A DNA stretch of 64,000 nt. Source: [Clostridium] fimetarium. Lineage in GTDB: Bacteria; Bacillota; Clostridia; Lachnospirales; Lachnospiraceae. The position numbers and the translations under genes were made by a program. The stretch is taken from positions 62,001-126,000 of the forward strand of contig NZ_FOJI01000005.1 of the NCBI RefSeq assembly GCF_900111235.1, read 5' to 3'. This document shows positions 52,790 to 63,101 of the stretch, piece after piece (position 1 is the stretch's first letter; each line of letters opens with the position of its first letter). Under the pieces are notes generated by a model. It made no database searches and was not told the origin of the DNA. It was given only the letters and a program-made list of their open reading frames with translations.

Positions 52790-53845
52790 TTATGCTTTTA
52801 CAGCCCAACGTAGTTTTGCAGAACGTGCACGACCATTGGTATGGCGTTCTTCTGAGGATGGTCGAATGGCCTCAGGCGCAATCTCTTTATATATACCTTC
52901 ACGTAAAAAACGTTTAAAAGATTTTTTGACTAGACGGTCCTCTCCGGAATGAAATGAAAGGATAGCGACACGCCCACCCTCAGCAAGGGCAGCAGGTAGT
53001 TTTTCTAAGAATTCATTCAACACTTCAAATTCATTATTAACATCAATTCGCAATGCTTGAAAGCACCGTTGACAAGTTTTTTTGATCTCATCGTCTCTGG
53101 TTTTTTGTGGAATAAATTGCAATGCATCATTGATGATTTGTTGAAGCTGCGTAGTTGTGGATATATCTTTTCCTTTTTTGATTGCCAAAATAATAGCACG
53201 AGCGATTATATCGGAATTAGGCTCGTCCGCATTTTCGAACAACATTCCTTCTAATTCATCTTGAGAAATTGTTTTTAAACGATCTGCAGCAGATTCACCT
53301 TTTTCAGGATTTAACCGTAAGTCTAATGGTCCTTCACTCTTAAAAGAAAATCCTCGTTCGGGATTGTCAATTTGCATGGAAGAGACACCCAAATCTGCCA
53401 ATACAAAATTGAGTGGTCCTGATTCGAGTGCAATTTGATCAATATTTGAAAAGTTCATTTGTTTGATTGTTAAAATTTCTGGGCCATAACCTAGGTGCGC
53501 TAGACGCTCCCGAGTTCGCGGTAATTCTATAGAATCTACATCAGTTGCATATAAATGTCCATTGGAATTAAAACATTTTAGCATCTCCAAAGTGTGGCCA
53601 CCAAATCCGAGTGTTGCATCTAATCCAGTTTGTCCAGGCATTATTTGTAAAAATTCTATTATTTCTTTCACACAAATTGACCGATGCGTGCCAGCAGGAG
53701 TATTTCCTTTTTCGATAACCCTTGCCACAGCATCAGCATATTTTTCTGGTTGCAGTTCTTTATATTTTTCCTTAAAAGCTTTCGGATGAGTACCTTCATA
53801 GCGAACACGTCGCTGATGTTTCGGTTCTTGATTATCATTGTCCAT
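52790..53845 (-). CDS. rsmH: RsmH-family 16S rRNA (cytosine-N4)-methyltransferase with an N-terminal extension
   Basis: This 351-residue protein has an RsmH core: HRSICVKEIIEFLQIMPGQTGLDATLGFGGHTLEML, NFVLADLGVSSMQIDNPERGFSFKSEGPLDLRLNP, AAALAEGGRVAILSFHSGEDRLVKKSF and the tail NGRARSAKLRWAVK. Before it is an extra 45-residue charged segment (QRRVRYEGTHPKAFKEKYKELQPEKY) absent from standard RsmH. The gene is not in a division/cell-wall cluster, so it is probably a second paralogue, perhaps with a different rRNA target. Start 53845 has GGTGGAGGT directly upstream and is preferred over the ATG eight codons earlier. Confidence 0.85.
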   Translation of the reverse strand: MDNDNQEPKHQRRVRYEGTHPKAFKEKYKELQPEKYADAVARVIEKGNTPAGTHRSICVKEIIEFLQIMPGQTGLDATLGFGGHTLEMLKCFNSNGHLYATDVDSIELPRTRERLAHLGYGPEILTIKQMNFSNIDQIALESGPLNFVLADLGVSSMQIDNPERGFSFKSEGPLDLRLNPEKGESAADRLKTISQDELEGMLFENADEPNSDIIARAIILAIKKGKDISTTTQLQQIINDALQFIPQKTRDDEIKKTCQRCFQALRIDVNNEFEVLNEFLEKLPAALAEGGRVAILSFHSGEDRLVKKSFKRFLREGIYKEIAPEAIRPSSEERHTNGRARSAKLRWAVKA

Positions 53846-53950
53846 TGTGTAACCTCCACCATGTTTCATATATTTTTTAAAGCTTAGAACAAATCATATG
53901 ATACCAAATGAAATTCATAAAAGCAAACGATTAAAAATGAAATCATTATT

Positions 53951-54535
53951 TTATTTTAAAATAATACTTCCTTTTTTAATATTCAGACTATTCTCAATTA
54001 ATGAAGATATAGCTGCTATTTTTATATATATCTCTTCTTGTGACCATTTGAATATACCTGGATCTAATAAAAATGTAAAAGCTGAAAGAATAATCTCGGC
54101 ATATTCTTTTGGATAATCGCAATTAAATAGATGCTCATTTATGCCAGCTTCTATAATAGCGGTTAATAAAGGGGTAAGCTCCAACAAAATTTTCGCGAGT
54201 GATTTTTGGTGAACTGCGGCATTATTGGGTGCATGCAAATAAGTATCAATGACAGAAGCGGAACTGAAACTATAATAGGTATGAAACAACAAATTCAGTT
54301 TATCTAATGCATTCTCATTACTATTTGAAATTACTTGGTTGCAATTTACGATAATATCGTGGTAAATACGGTCAACTAGTGCGTCAAGAATTTCCTCTTT
54401 TGATTTGAAATAATAATAAATGCCTCCCTTGGCTATTCCAGCACGCTTGGAAATATCATTTACTGAAACGATATCGTTCTTATCTTCTTTCATTAATTCC
54501 AGTGTAGCATCTAAAATCAATGTTCGTTTATCCAT
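53951..54535 (-). CDS. TetR-family transcriptional regulator
   Basis: This 194-residue protein has a helix-turn-helix in residues 3-48 (RTLILDATLELMKEDKNDIVSVNDISKRAGIAKGGIYYYFKSKEEILDALVDRI). It is divergent from the alpha/beta hydrolase gene, and two near-identical dyads lie in the shared promoter region, which makes that gene its probable target. Start 54535 (GAGGAT upstream) is chosen over the ATG eight codons earlier. Confidence 0.9.
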   Translation of the reverse strand: MDKRTLILDATLELMKEDKNDIVSVNDISKRAGIAKGGIYYYFKSKEEILDALVDRIYHDIIVNCNQVISNSNENALDKLNLLFHTYYSFSSASVIDTYLHAPNNAAVHQKSLAKILLELTPLLTAIIEAGINEHLFNCDYPKEYAEIILSAFTFLLDPGIFKWSQEEIYIKIAAISSLIENSLNIKKGSIILK

Positions 54536-54653
54536 TTTAAAATATCCTCGTATCCTCAATTATGTTCCTAATTATAAATAGTAATCGAATGAAATGTAAA
54601 ATCTCTCAATTTCAATTTATTTGATAGATTAATTATATCATAATATAAAAAAG

Positions 54654-54702
54654 TTGACTAGTGGTCAATAAGATGCTAATATAAAAGTTGACCGGTGGTC
54701 AA
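54654..54702 (+). promoter_or_regulatory. Hydrolase promoter with two TetR operators
   Basis: TTGACT (54654-54659), 17 bases, TAATAT (54677-54682). The dyad TTGACTAGTGGTCAA (54654-54668) covers -35, and a second copy TTGACCGGTGGTCAA (54688-54702) lies at the start-site region, 34 bases on. Together they fit cooperative repression by the divergent TetR. Confidence 0.8.
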
Positions 54703-54738
54703 AACATGAATATGATAATATTTAGAAGGGGAGAAAAT

Positions 54739-55947
54739 ATGCTACAGATTATTTTGTTTTTATTTATGGGGTTGTTATTTTTAATTTCTTTATTATTTGA
54801 ATTATTTTTGACAATTAGATGTATGGTATTGAAAAGAAAAGGAAAAGACCGAGGAAAGTTACATAAAAAGATGAAATCAAGTTTGATTATTTCGTTAACC
54901 CTCTTTATATGTATATTTGCAGGGGGAATTTTATCACAATTAAGCGCATATACACCAAAAATAAAAGATAGTCAGGGAAATGCAGTGCAGGGAAGTATTG
55001 CAGAATTAAGAAAAGTTGAATTAAATGGAAGAGAAGAATGGATTAGTATTAGGGGAAATAGTCTTAATAATCCAATTCTGTTATTTTTAGCTGGAGGACC
55101 TGGTGGAAGTCAGATTGCAGCAGTTCGTTATAATTTAGAAGAACTTGAAAAAAACTTTATAGTAGTTAATTGGGATCAACCAGGATCCGGGAAATCTTAT
55201 AATGCAATTGATGCCGAGGATATCAGTATAGATACATATATTGAAGATGGTGAAGCCCTCACGACATATTTGTGCTCAGAATTTGGGAAAGAGAAAATCT
55301 TTATGGTGGGAGAATCATGGGGCAGCGCGCTAGGCGTGTTTTTAGCTAAAAATGATCCCCAGAATTATTATGCATTTATTGGAACTGGTCAAATGGTAGA
55401 TTTTCTTGAAACAGAAAAGATAGATTATAATTTAGCAATTGAACTAGCAAATAAAAATAATGATAATAAAAAGGTTGAAAAACTGATTAATAATGGAGAG
55501 CCACCATATTATGGAAGTGAATTACTCGGAAAAAGTACAGAATATTTAAATTATCTAGGTAGTTACATGATACATAATGAGAAGATTCATAATGCTGGAT
55601 ATCAAACACTTAGGGATATCAGTGCATCTGAGTATGGAATGTTAGATAAAATTAATTATCTCAGAGGTCTTATGGACGTGTTTGGTACATTCTATCCTAA
55701 ACTTTATAATGTAGATTTACGAAAACAATATAGTGAAATTGATGTTCCTGTATACTTCTTTCAGGGGCGTCATGATATAAATGCACCAGCAAAATTAGTT
55801 CAAGAGTATTATGATACTCTGAAAGCGCCATCGAAAGATTTGATATGGTTTGAACATTCTGGTCATAGCCCTTGGATCAATGAAAATGAATTGTTCATAG
55901 AAAATCTTTTGAAGATTCGAAACCAATATGCGAGTGATTATAAATAG
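54739..55947 (+). CDS. Membrane-anchored alpha/beta hydrolase (proline iminopeptidase-like)
   Basis: The 402-residue protein has two N-terminal helices (about 3-28 and 50-70), then an alpha/beta hydrolase domain. Motifs are LFLAGGPGGSQ (oxyanion region), VVNWDQPGSGKS, nucleophile Ser193 in MVGESWGSALG, VYFFQGRHDINAPA with the acid and EHSGHSPW with His. The GGPGGS plus DQPGSGKS pair is typical of prolyl aminopeptidase-like hydrolases; related proteins also degrade lipids or antibiotics. Start 54739 follows AAGGGGAG. It is controlled by the promoter with twin TetR operators. Confidence 0.82.
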   Translation: MLQIILFLFMGLLFLISLLFELFLTIRCMVLKRKGKDRGKLHKKMKSSLIISLTLFICIFAGGILSQLSAYTPKIKDSQGNAVQGSIAELRKVELNGREEWISIRGNSLNNPILLFLAGGPGGSQIAAVRYNLEELEKNFIVVNWDQPGSGKSYNAIDAEDISIDTYIEDGEALTTYLCSEFGKEKIFMVGESWGSALGVFLAKNDPQNYYAFIGTGQMVDFLETEKIDYNLAIELANKNNDNKKVEKLINNGEPPYYGSELLGKSTEYLNYLGSYMIHNEKIHNAGYQTLRDISASEYGMLDKINYLRGLMDVFGTFYPKLYNVDLRKQYSEIDVPVYFFQGRHDINAPAKLVQEYYDTLKAPSKDLIWFEHSGHSPWINENELFIENLLKIRNQYASDYK

Positions 55948-56022
55948 TGAAAATACGAGAATGATATCACTATATCCTCATAAACGGTTTGAAAGGAATC
56001 TAAATCGAAAAAGTTGCGGTCA

Positions 56023-56052
56023 TTGACAAAGATAAAAAGAGCGTGTTATACT
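56023..56052 (+). promoter_or_regulatory. Promoter of the MATE gene leader
   Basis: Perfect TTGACA (56023-56028), 18 bases, TATACT (56047-56052). Transcription would start about 56059, giving a leader of about 145 bases. Confidence 0.72.
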
Positions 56053-56065
56053 CATCACGTTCATC

Positions 56066-56137
56066 GGAGGGTTTGTATTTGAAATTACATGCTGGATAAG
56101 ATGTCGGGGTTACCCGATATTTTATCTGGCATTTTTT
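56066..56137 (+). promoter_or_regulatory. Leader peptide and terminator attenuator upstream of the MATE gene
   Basis: GGAGGG (56066-56071) is placed seven bases before TTG 56079, which opens a six-codon frame (M-K-L-H-A-G-stop, ending 56099). Overlapping its end is a strong hairpin (56090-56133; core TCGGG/CCCGA with outer GATAA/TTATC and TGC/GCA) followed by TTTTTT. Such leader-peptide/terminator pairs control antibiotic-resistance genes when drugs stall the ribosome on the leader. The antiterminator pairing was not worked out. Confidence 0.6.
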
Positions 56138-56204
56138 GCTTTTAGTAACTAAAATCCCCATTTTAAATGAAAAATTTTACAAATCAATATATTTTGGAGG
56201 ATTT

Positions 56205-57542
56205 ATGAAAAAATCAATTAATTTTACAGAAGGAAAAATATTCAAACCATTAATTGGATTTACAATGCCAATTTTGGCAGCTATCTTTTTACAGGGGATG
56301 TATGGTGCTATTGATTTGCTTGTCGTAGGACAATTTGGAGATGCATCAAGTGTATCGGCAGTAGCGACAGGAAGTCAGATTATGCAAACGATAACTGGAA
56401 TCGTCACAGGGCTATCAATGGGAATAACGATTTTGGTTGGACAAAAAATCGGTGAAAAGAAAATAGATGAAGTAGAGAAAATAATAGGAACGTGTATTTG
56501 TTTATTTGGAACGATTGCATTTATGCTTACCGTTATTATGCTGGCTTCGGGCAGATTTTTGGTCAAGTTAATGAACACTCCAACAGAAGCTTTTGAAAAA
56601 ACAATTAGCTATGTTCTTATCTGTTCATTAGGGATTGTATTTATCGTTGCATATAATGTTATAAGCGCTATATTTAGAGGGAGTGGCAATTCGAAGTCAC
56701 CACTTCTTTTTGTAGGAATTGCATGTGTTACAAATGTATTAGGTGATCTAGTCCTTATTGGCGTGTTTAGACTTGATGCAATAGGAGCAGCGGTCGCAAC
56801 TGTTTTTGCACAGGCTGTCAGCGTATTCATATCCCTTATCATTATTAAGAAACGAGGTCTTTTATTTGGACTTTCAAGGAAAAGTATATGTTTCCACAAA
56901 ATAGAAATTAAAAAGATATTACAGTTTGGAGCGCCAATTGCATTACAGGATGCGTTAACAAATATTTCTTTTTTGATTATTACAGCAATTATTAATACAT
57001 TAGGTCTCATAGCTTCGGCATCAATTGGTGTCAGTGAGAAAATTGTTGTTTTCATTATGCTCATTCCAATGTCTTTTATGGACTCGGTCTCAGTATTTGT
57101 TGCACAAAACATTGGTGCATGCCAATTGGAACGTGCAAAAAAAACGATGTATATTGCCATGGTAACATCACTTTCCTTTGGTGCAATTATGTTTGGAATT
57201 TCATTCTGGCATGGAGATATTCTTGCAGGAATCTTTTCGAGTGATTCAAATGTAATTGCCGCATGTGCAGAGTATATGAAATCGTATGCAATTGACTGTA
57301 TACTTGTCTGCATATTGTTTTGCTTTATCGGTTATTTCAATGGTAGCGGTAAAACTATATTTGTAATGATTCAAGGGATTCTTGCAGCATTTGCTTTCCG
57401 AATTCCAATTTCATATTTTATGAGTAAAATTCCAGGAGTAACAATGCTACAAATTGGATTTGCTTCGCCGATTGCCACTGCATTTTCGATAATTATTTGT
57501 ATCATTTATTATAAACATACTATTAAAAATATAACTGTCTAG
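56205..57542 (+). CDS. MATE-family efflux transporter
   Basis: This 445-residue protein has twelve predicted helices in two similar halves: GKIFKPLIGFTMPILAAIFLQGMYGAIDLLVVGQFGDASSVSAVATGSQIM, and IKKILQFGAPIALQDALTNISFLIITAIINTLGLIASASIGVSEKIVVFIM. This is the NorM/DinF-like MATE type that exports drugs by Na+ or H+ exchange. Start 56205 (TTGGAGGATTT) is preferred over 56136, which lies in the leader terminator. A preceding attenuator suggests drug-dependent induction. Confidence 0.9.
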   Translation: MKKSINFTEGKIFKPLIGFTMPILAAIFLQGMYGAIDLLVVGQFGDASSVSAVATGSQIMQTITGIVTGLSMGITILVGQKIGEKKIDEVEKIIGTCICLFGTIAFMLTVIMLASGRFLVKLMNTPTEAFEKTISYVLICSLGIVFIVAYNVISAIFRGSGNSKSPLLFVGIACVTNVLGDLVLIGVFRLDAIGAAVATVFAQAVSVFISLIIIKKRGLLFGLSRKSICFHKIEIKKILQFGAPIALQDALTNISFLIITAIINTLGLIASASIGVSEKIVVFIMLIPMSFMDSVSVFVAQNIGACQLERAKKTMYIAMVTSLSFGAIMFGISFWHGDILAGIFSSDSNVIAACAEYMKSYAIDCILVCILFCFIGYFNGSGKTIFVMIQGILAAFAFRIPISYFMSKIPGVTMLQIGFASPIATAFSIIICIIYYKHTIKNITV

Positions 57543-57644
57543 ATAAAATGATATTAAGTTTGAATCGATGGATATAAGTGATATTGTTATAGTAACTTGG
57601 TTAGCTCATATTATTATTGAGCATTATATTACAATCAGTTCCTG

Positions 57645-57697
57645 TTGACATATATTTAGATATATTATAAAATAACATTGTTATATAACAATGTTAT
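57645..57697 (+). promoter_or_regulatory. Promoter and 26-bp perfect palindromic operator
   Basis: TTGACA (57645-57650), 17 bases, TAAAAT (57668-57673). A perfect 26-base palindrome (57672-57697, half ATAACATTGTTA) begins within the -10 and covers the start site. It is well placed for autorepression by the TetR protein encoded 22 bases downstream. Confidence 0.8.
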
Positions 57698-57718
57698 TTT
57701 AATGAGGAGATATTTTAT

Positions 57719-58201
57719 ATGCCACCACAAAAACGAATCACAAAAGAAATGATATTAGAAAAGGCCTTTTTTATAACACAAACGGAAGGCTATGAATCGA
57801 TAACGGTAAGGAGTTTGGCTTGTGAATTATCATGTTCTACACAGCCCATTTATCAGGAGTTTAAAGATATGTCTGATTTGAAAGTTGCTATCATGCAGAA
57901 AACATGTGAATATATGGCTAATTTCATAACACAGAATAGAGATAAAAGCTTATCATCTGATTTAGCAAATATTATAGCGTATATCCAATTTGCAAATGCA
58001 GAAAAAAGATTATTTCAGTTAATATTCACATCAAGAGATGGACTGCAAATGATGCAATACTGTCTTGATATTAGTTCTTTCAATATCAACATGATTATAT
58101 ATGCAAATGGAATTATTATGATGAATGCATATAAAACGTTAGATATACCATTTGAAGAAATGAAGAAAATGATAATAAAAGCATATGAGGTATTTAAGTG
58201 A
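57719..58201 (+). CDS. TetR-family transcriptional regulator (short)
   Basis: This 160-residue protein has a TetR helix-turn-helix (residues 8-55: TKEMILEKAFFITQTEGYESITVRSLACELSCSTQPIYQEFKDMSDL) and a reduced ligand domain. A GAGGAGA ribosome binding site and the 26-bp palindrome precede it. It is the first gene of a three-gene unit with a small membrane protein and a condensation-domain protein, which it may control. Confidence 0.88.
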   Translation: MPPQKRITKEMILEKAFFITQTEGYESITVRSLACELSCSTQPIYQEFKDMSDLKVAIMQKTCEYMANFITQNRDKSLSSDLANIIAYIQFANAEKRLFQLIFTSRDGLQMMQYCLDISSFNINMIIYANGIIMMNAYKTLDIPFEEMKKMIIKAYEVFK

Positions 58202-58209
58202 TTTGAAAG

Positions 58210-58485
58210 ATGGTGAATTGTATGGATTATAAAAAGCAAAATACTAAGAAATCAAAGTATAAACTTAATATGTTAGAGCCGGGAGTATGGTTTTGCAAGA
58301 TTTATGCAGGTAATATATTGTTTGTCGGTATATTATATGTACTCGAGTATTTTATGGCATTTTGTATATTAGCCACAATATTAGTAGTAGCACTTATTTT
58401 ATTCTTTATTTTGTTATTAATAGAACAAAAGCAAGATAAAATTCAGTATGAGCAAGCAAAAGCTGAAAATAAAGAGATAAAATAA
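58210..58485 (+). CDS. Small two-helix membrane protein
   Basis: This product of about 91 residues (or 87 if translation begins at ATG 58222, which has GGTG upstream) has two adjacent hydrophobic helices (about 35-75, LFVGILYVLEYFMAFCILATILVVALILFFILLLI). Charged ends flank them. I do not recognise the family. It begins eight bases after the TetR stop and ends 21 bases before the condensation-like gene, so the three are probably co-transcribed. Confidence 0.6.
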   Translation: MVNCMDYKKQNTKKSKYKLNMLEPGVWFCKIYAGNILFVGILYVLEYFMAFCILATILVVALILFFILLLIEQKQDKIQYEQAKAENKEIK

Positions 58486-58506
58486 AATTATTATTGGAGT
58501 AGAACT

Positions 58507-59769
58507 ATGAAAAAAATTGAGAAGGAAAGACTATGGATTTTTTCACCTGTAACGAATGTAGTATTGAACGCAGAGTTTACTGGCTGTAAAGATGAAACAA
58601 GATTTACAGTTGCTATATGCGCTGCGGTTAATAGTTTTCAAGCATTTAAAAGTAAAGTGTTTTTAGATGATGAAGGGAAATCATTTTTTATTCCAATAGA
58701 GAATGCTAATTATTCTATAAAAGAGAATAATAGTTCAATAGAGACCCTTATATGTGAACAAGAGCAAAAACAATTTGATATTTGGAATGGCGAATATTTA
58801 CGTTTCTTTTATACAAAAAGTTCAAATGGATTTACTTTATTACTGATAGCACATCATATTATTGGTGACGGATTATCTTTTTCATTTTTGCTTGAAAGCA
58901 TTTTAAAAGCTATGTCTGGAGAAAAACTTGAATTAGTGCCTGATAAAGAGATTGATATAAAAACTCTATCAGCAAAAAGTAAATTGAGCTTTCCAATTCG
59001 ATTTATGATGGGCGGAATGAATAAAAAATGGGGAAAGTCAGAAAAAAAGTTCACGATACAAGATTATACAAAGATGACAGAAAAATATTGGGAAGAGCAT
59101 AGCTCATTTGTAAAATATGAGAAGTTAAATCAAGAAGAATATCATAGACTGATTAATTTTTCTAAGGAAACGAAGTTAACAGTAAATACACTAATAACTA
59201 CTGCATTACTTTCTGCAGATTCTAAGTGTAATGACTGCGGGCAGGCAGTAAGTATACGTGAAGAAAATAATAGGTTCATGGGAAATTATGCTTCTGGTAT
59301 TTCTATTAAGTATAAATATAACGATAATATCGACTTCATAAGTAATGCAAAAAAGGTACAGAAGTTGATGAACAAAAAAACTGATAATGTTAATAGTAAG
59401 TTCTTCCTAATGAACTTTATGAATGGAATTAAGCCTAATCTTATTGATGCTATTTATTTTTCAGCATGCGGATTTTACGAGAATACAGTAGCACATAATT
59501 TCGCAAGTATGTTTGGATATACTGGAAACGCAAAAGGATTAAGTGTAACTAATCTTAAGTTGTTACCAATTGTATCTCAAATTGAAAACTATAATATAAA
59601 AAATGTTATTTTTATTCCACCGTTGGTGCTTAATGCAAAACGTATTATAGGAATTGTCTCACTTGGAGAGAAACTTTATATTACAATGCATATAGACGGA
59701 AAAAAAGATATAAACAGTCATAGTATGATTTTTCTAAAAGCCATAAAAAAATTAAAGGAATTGAAGTAA
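58507..59769 (+). CDS. Condensation-domain / acyltransferase-like protein (HHxxxDG)
   Basis: This 420-residue protein has the catalytic HHIIGDG motif (116-122) of the condensation/chloramphenicol acetyltransferase superfamily. A second-half floor-loop region follows (NYASGISIKYKYNDNIDFISNAKKVQKLM), with strand pairs resembling PapA5 or WS/DGAT acyltransferases. No carrier protein, adenylation domain or ketosynthase is nearby, so it is a stand-alone acyltransferase rather than part of an assembly line. Substrate is unknown. It is co-directional with a TetR regulator gene and a small membrane protein gene. Confidence 0.75.
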   Translation: MKKIEKERLWIFSPVTNVVLNAEFTGCKDETRFTVAICAAVNSFQAFKSKVFLDDEGKSFFIPIENANYSIKENNSSIETLICEQEQKQFDIWNGEYLRFFYTKSSNGFTLLLIAHHIIGDGLSFSFLLESILKAMSGEKLELVPDKEIDIKTLSAKSKLSFPIRFMMGGMNKKWGKSEKKFTIQDYTKMTEKYWEEHSSFVKYEKLNQEEYHRLINFSKETKLTVNTLITTALLSADSKCNDCGQAVSIREENNRFMGNYASGISIKYKYNDNIDFISNAKKVQKLMNKKTDNVNSKFFLMNFMNGIKPNLIDAIYFSACGFYENTVAHNFASMFGYTGNAKGLSVTNLKLLPIVSQIENYNIKNVIFIPPLVLNAKRIIGIVSLGEKLYITMHIDGKKDINSHSMIFLKAIKKLKELK

Positions 59770-59828
59770 TATATACGTATTATTTAATCAATAGTTATAG
59801 CAAATGAGTTTTGTATAAAAACAGACTA

Positions 59829-59875
59829 AAAGATAACTGACTACTAAAGATAACTGACTACTAAAGATAACTGAC
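59829..59875. repeat. Three tandem 17-bp repeats at the 3' end of the Nramp gene
   Basis: Units AAAGATAACTGACTACT occupy 59829-59845, 59846-59862 and the partial 59863-59875. On the minus strand the unit holds the last codons and the stop (CTA at 59861) of the Nramp gene, so the array is an expansion of the gene's end beyond the stop. Confidence 0.88.
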
Positions 59876-61117
59876 AAGCAAAGCGATATTTAACCCCGTG
59901 ACAATTATACCAATGCTCCACAGGAAGATTTTATCTAGTTTAGAGTTCACATATTTATGCATTACTTTTTTTGAAGAGGTCAGATAAATCAGTGTAAAAA
60001 TTGTGATAGGCAATTGAATGCTCAGCAGCATCTGTGAATAAATCAACACCTGAAAAGGTGAAGTAATAAATAAAATAATGAGAGCGGCGGGAACCATTGT
60101 GATTAGGATTCCAGCTTTGGTATGACGTTCGGTAATGTCATAGGGCTTTGCAAAAATCCCTGCAAATATGCTTCCGCCAGCCATGCCAGCGGTAATACTT
60201 GAGGAAAGTCCCGCAAAAAGCAAAGCAACGGCAAAAATAATCGACGCAGCACTGCCTAGCAATGGTTTAAGCATTCCTTGCGCCTGGGAAAGATCCGTGA
60301 TCACTGTACCGTGTTCAAAAAAGGTTGCAGCGGCTAAAAGAATCATGGCGCTGTTGATGGCCCATCCCACAATCATAGAAAATAGTGTATCTGTAAATTC
60401 ATGCTTGAGTTCCTTTTGAATTATGGCATCATCCTGAAGATTGAACTGATGGCTCTGAATGATTTCAGAATGTAAAAAAAGGTTATGTGGCATAACAACA
60501 GCACCCAATACACTCATGATTACTGGCATGGAGCCGAGGGGAAATGATGGCGTGACCCATCCAGTCATTGCTGATCCCCAATTAATATGCACAACACAGA
60601 TCTCAAAAAGGAAAGAAAGACCAATTATAGAAACGAATCCAATAATAATTTTTTCGATTCTTTTATAGGAGTTTGTAAATTGTAATAATAGGACCACCAC
60701 CAGAATAATTATAGCTCCAATTTGGAGCGGTAATCTAAAAAGCATATTCAGTGCGATAGCACCACCGAGAATTTCGGCCATTGCAGTAGATATGGAAGCG
60801 GCCACAGCAGAAAGCAGTATAATATTTTTGATCCATGGTCTAATATTTTCGGTAGTTGCCTCTGAAAGACATTTTCCGGTTACAATGCCCAAATGTGCTG
60901 CATTGTGTTGCAGGACAATCAGCATAATGGTGGAGACTGTCACCATCCATAGTAGCACATAGCCATAGCTGGAACCTGCAGCAAGGTTTGACACCCAGTT
61001 TCCGGGGTCGATAAATCCTACAGTAACTAATAGGCCAGGTCCGAGGTATTTAAAAAAGTCAGAGGCTTTATGTCCTGGCTTATGTCGATTTCTAAATGAT
61101 TTCATAGTTATTCTCAT
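59861..61117 (-). CDS. Nramp-family divalent metal (Mn2+/Fe2+) transporter
   Basis: This 418-residue protein has eleven predicted helices. The metal-binding DPGN motif is in GFIDPGNWVSNLAAGS (helix 1) and MPHN in LGAVVMPHNLFLHS (helix 6). Both are canonical for Mn2+/Fe2+ selectivity. It should import Mn2+ with protons. The start lacks a strong ribosome binding site; a second ATG four codons later is possible. The 262-base gap upstream (61118-61379) has a degenerate ACTAAGAAA word repeated about four times near 61290-61330 and no obvious metal-regulator site that I can name. Confidence 0.9.
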   Translation of the reverse strand: MRITMKSFRNRHKPGHKASDFFKYLGPGLLVTVGFIDPGNWVSNLAAGSSYGYVLLWMVTVSTIMLIVLQHNAAHLGIVTGKCLSEATTENIRPWIKNIILLSAVAASISTAMAEILGGAIALNMLFRLPLQIGAIIILVVVLLLQFTNSYKRIEKIIIGFVSIIGLSFLFEICVVHINWGSAMTGWVTPSFPLGSMPVIMSVLGAVVMPHNLFLHSEIIQSHQFNLQDDAIIQKELKHEFTDTLFSMIVGWAINSAMILLAAATFFEHGTVITDLSQAQGMLKPLLGSAASIIFAVALLFAGLSSSITAGMAGGSIFAGIFAKPYDITERHTKAGILITMVPAALIILFITSPFQVLIYSQMLLSIQLPITIFTLIYLTSSKKVMHKYVNSKLDKIFLWSIGIIVTGLNIALLVSYL

Positions 61118-61376
61118 TTCTGTGTATAGTTTAATTTCCTTATAAATGAATATTAGACTATTTTACACATTTATTCAATGAGTTATTTTGTATTTCTTAG
61201 TATAAACTTAATTGACAAGTCTATTAAAAAATGTAAAGATTAGAATTAAGATAAGAAATACCAATAACTACCAAGAAATCAGAAAAAACACTAAGAAACA
61301 TTACAAAACACTAAGAAATGCTAAGAAATACATATGGAATGTCTTTATTAAAGCACATTCACAGAAAGGGGAATAA

Positions 61377-62681
<1,305 letters not shown>

Positions 62682-62708
62682 GCACATATAAGAGTCATTT
62701 CTTTGTTG

Positions 62709-62747
62709 AACCGCTCCCTGTCTAATTGATAGAGAGCGGTTTATTTT
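62709..62747 (+). terminator. Terminator of eno
   Basis: AACCGCTC (62709-62716) pairs with GAGCGGTT (62734-62741), with inner CTGTC/GATAG, then TATTTT. The T run is imperfect. Confidence 0.78.
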
Positions 62748-62998
62748 GATATGTACTTCTTTGTTATGAAAAATTTTTGTTTTTTAAAAGTCTGCTACAA
62801 GAGCGCATATTATAAACCATAATAACTTTAAAAATTAAAAAAATAACAATAATGTGTGTATTATATAAAATAAAAGTAAAAAAATCTGAAATATTAAATG
62901 GTTTATATTAAATTGTATAATTAATATAATAATATTAATACGATTGTCAGAAAAACGTAAATATTAAAGACTAATATATCAAATAAGCACGTAAAAAC

Positions 62999-63027
62999 TT
63001 GTAATTTACACTAATTAGGAATATACT
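62999..63027 (+). promoter_or_regulatory. Probable promoter of gpmA
   Basis: TTGTAA (62999-63004), 17 bases, TATACT (63022-63027). The rest of 62748-63095 is very AT-rich, with no gene or repeat recognised. Confidence 0.5.
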
Positions 63028-63101
63028 GAGTTTCAGTAAATGGATAAATTTCCAATTATAGTACAAAATTAAATGAATAATAAACATGGAGGTGAATGAG
63101 T

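Noticed and set aside
56609-57313. A long reverse-strand open frame opposite the MATE gene
   Set aside because: It mirrors the codon pattern of the transporter gene, lacks a ribosome binding site and encodes no known motif.
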